A program made the position numbers and the translations under genes. Below, in pieces: positions 6,712 to 6,721 of a stretch of DNA of 6,721 nucleotides; within the stretch, counting starts at the first letter, position 1, and every line of letters begins with the position of its first letter. This DNA comes from Sediminibacterium ginsengisoli (GTDB lineage Bacteria > Bacteroidota > Bacteroidia > Chitinophagales > Chitinophagaceae): NCBI GenBank assembly GCA_943326215.1, contig CALPSK010000048.1:1-6721 (forward strand). The letters are read 5' to 3'. The notes below the pieces were generated by a model, which saw nothing but the letters and a program-made list of their open reading frames with translations, searched no databases and was not told the DNA's origin.

Positions 6712-6721
6712 GTTATAACAA

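Overview
The window looks like chromosomal DNA from a Bacteroidota bacterium, probably near Chitinophagaceae or Sphingobacteriales (inference). The base composition is AT-rich and no gene has a clear Shine-Dalgarno site. Promoter-like boxes fit the Bacteroidota -7 pattern TAnnTTTG. There is a TonB-dependent receptor with an N-terminal carboxypeptidase-D-regulatory-like domain, and the TrhO, PurC and PdhB sequences resemble Bacteroidota versions as I remember them.

Layout, left to right. Positions 1-165 hold the end of a reading frame with one hydrophobic segment, either the C-terminus of a membrane protein or a very small membrane protein. A 128-bp gap with a weak hairpin and a -7-like box leads to trhO (294-1334, +), a rhodanese-family tRNA U34 hydroxylase. 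trhO converges on purC (1538-2464, -), SAICAR synthase of purine biosynthesis. The 203 bp between them is almost entirely one long imperfect inverted repeat (1347-1534), whose core can act as a two-way terminator. purC is divergent from a 978-residue TonB-dependent outer-membrane receptor (2563-5499, +), with 98 bp between them for both promoters. The receptor ends at a strong intrinsic terminator (5527-5567). Then comes pdhB (5634-6620, +), the E1 beta subunit of pyruvate dehydrogenase, with its own -7-like box and a terminator at 6685-6711.

The genes do not form a pathway or operon. Each complete one appears to be its own transcription unit: tRNA modification, purine synthesis, outer-membrane uptake and central carbon metabolism. 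No intergenic stretch exceeds 300 bases, and I see no RNA gene, CRISPR array, transposase, phage gene or defence system. I do not see a new biological system here. The most notable non-coding structure is the long inverted repeat between trhO and purC, and the main functional unknown is the substrate of the solitary receptor.
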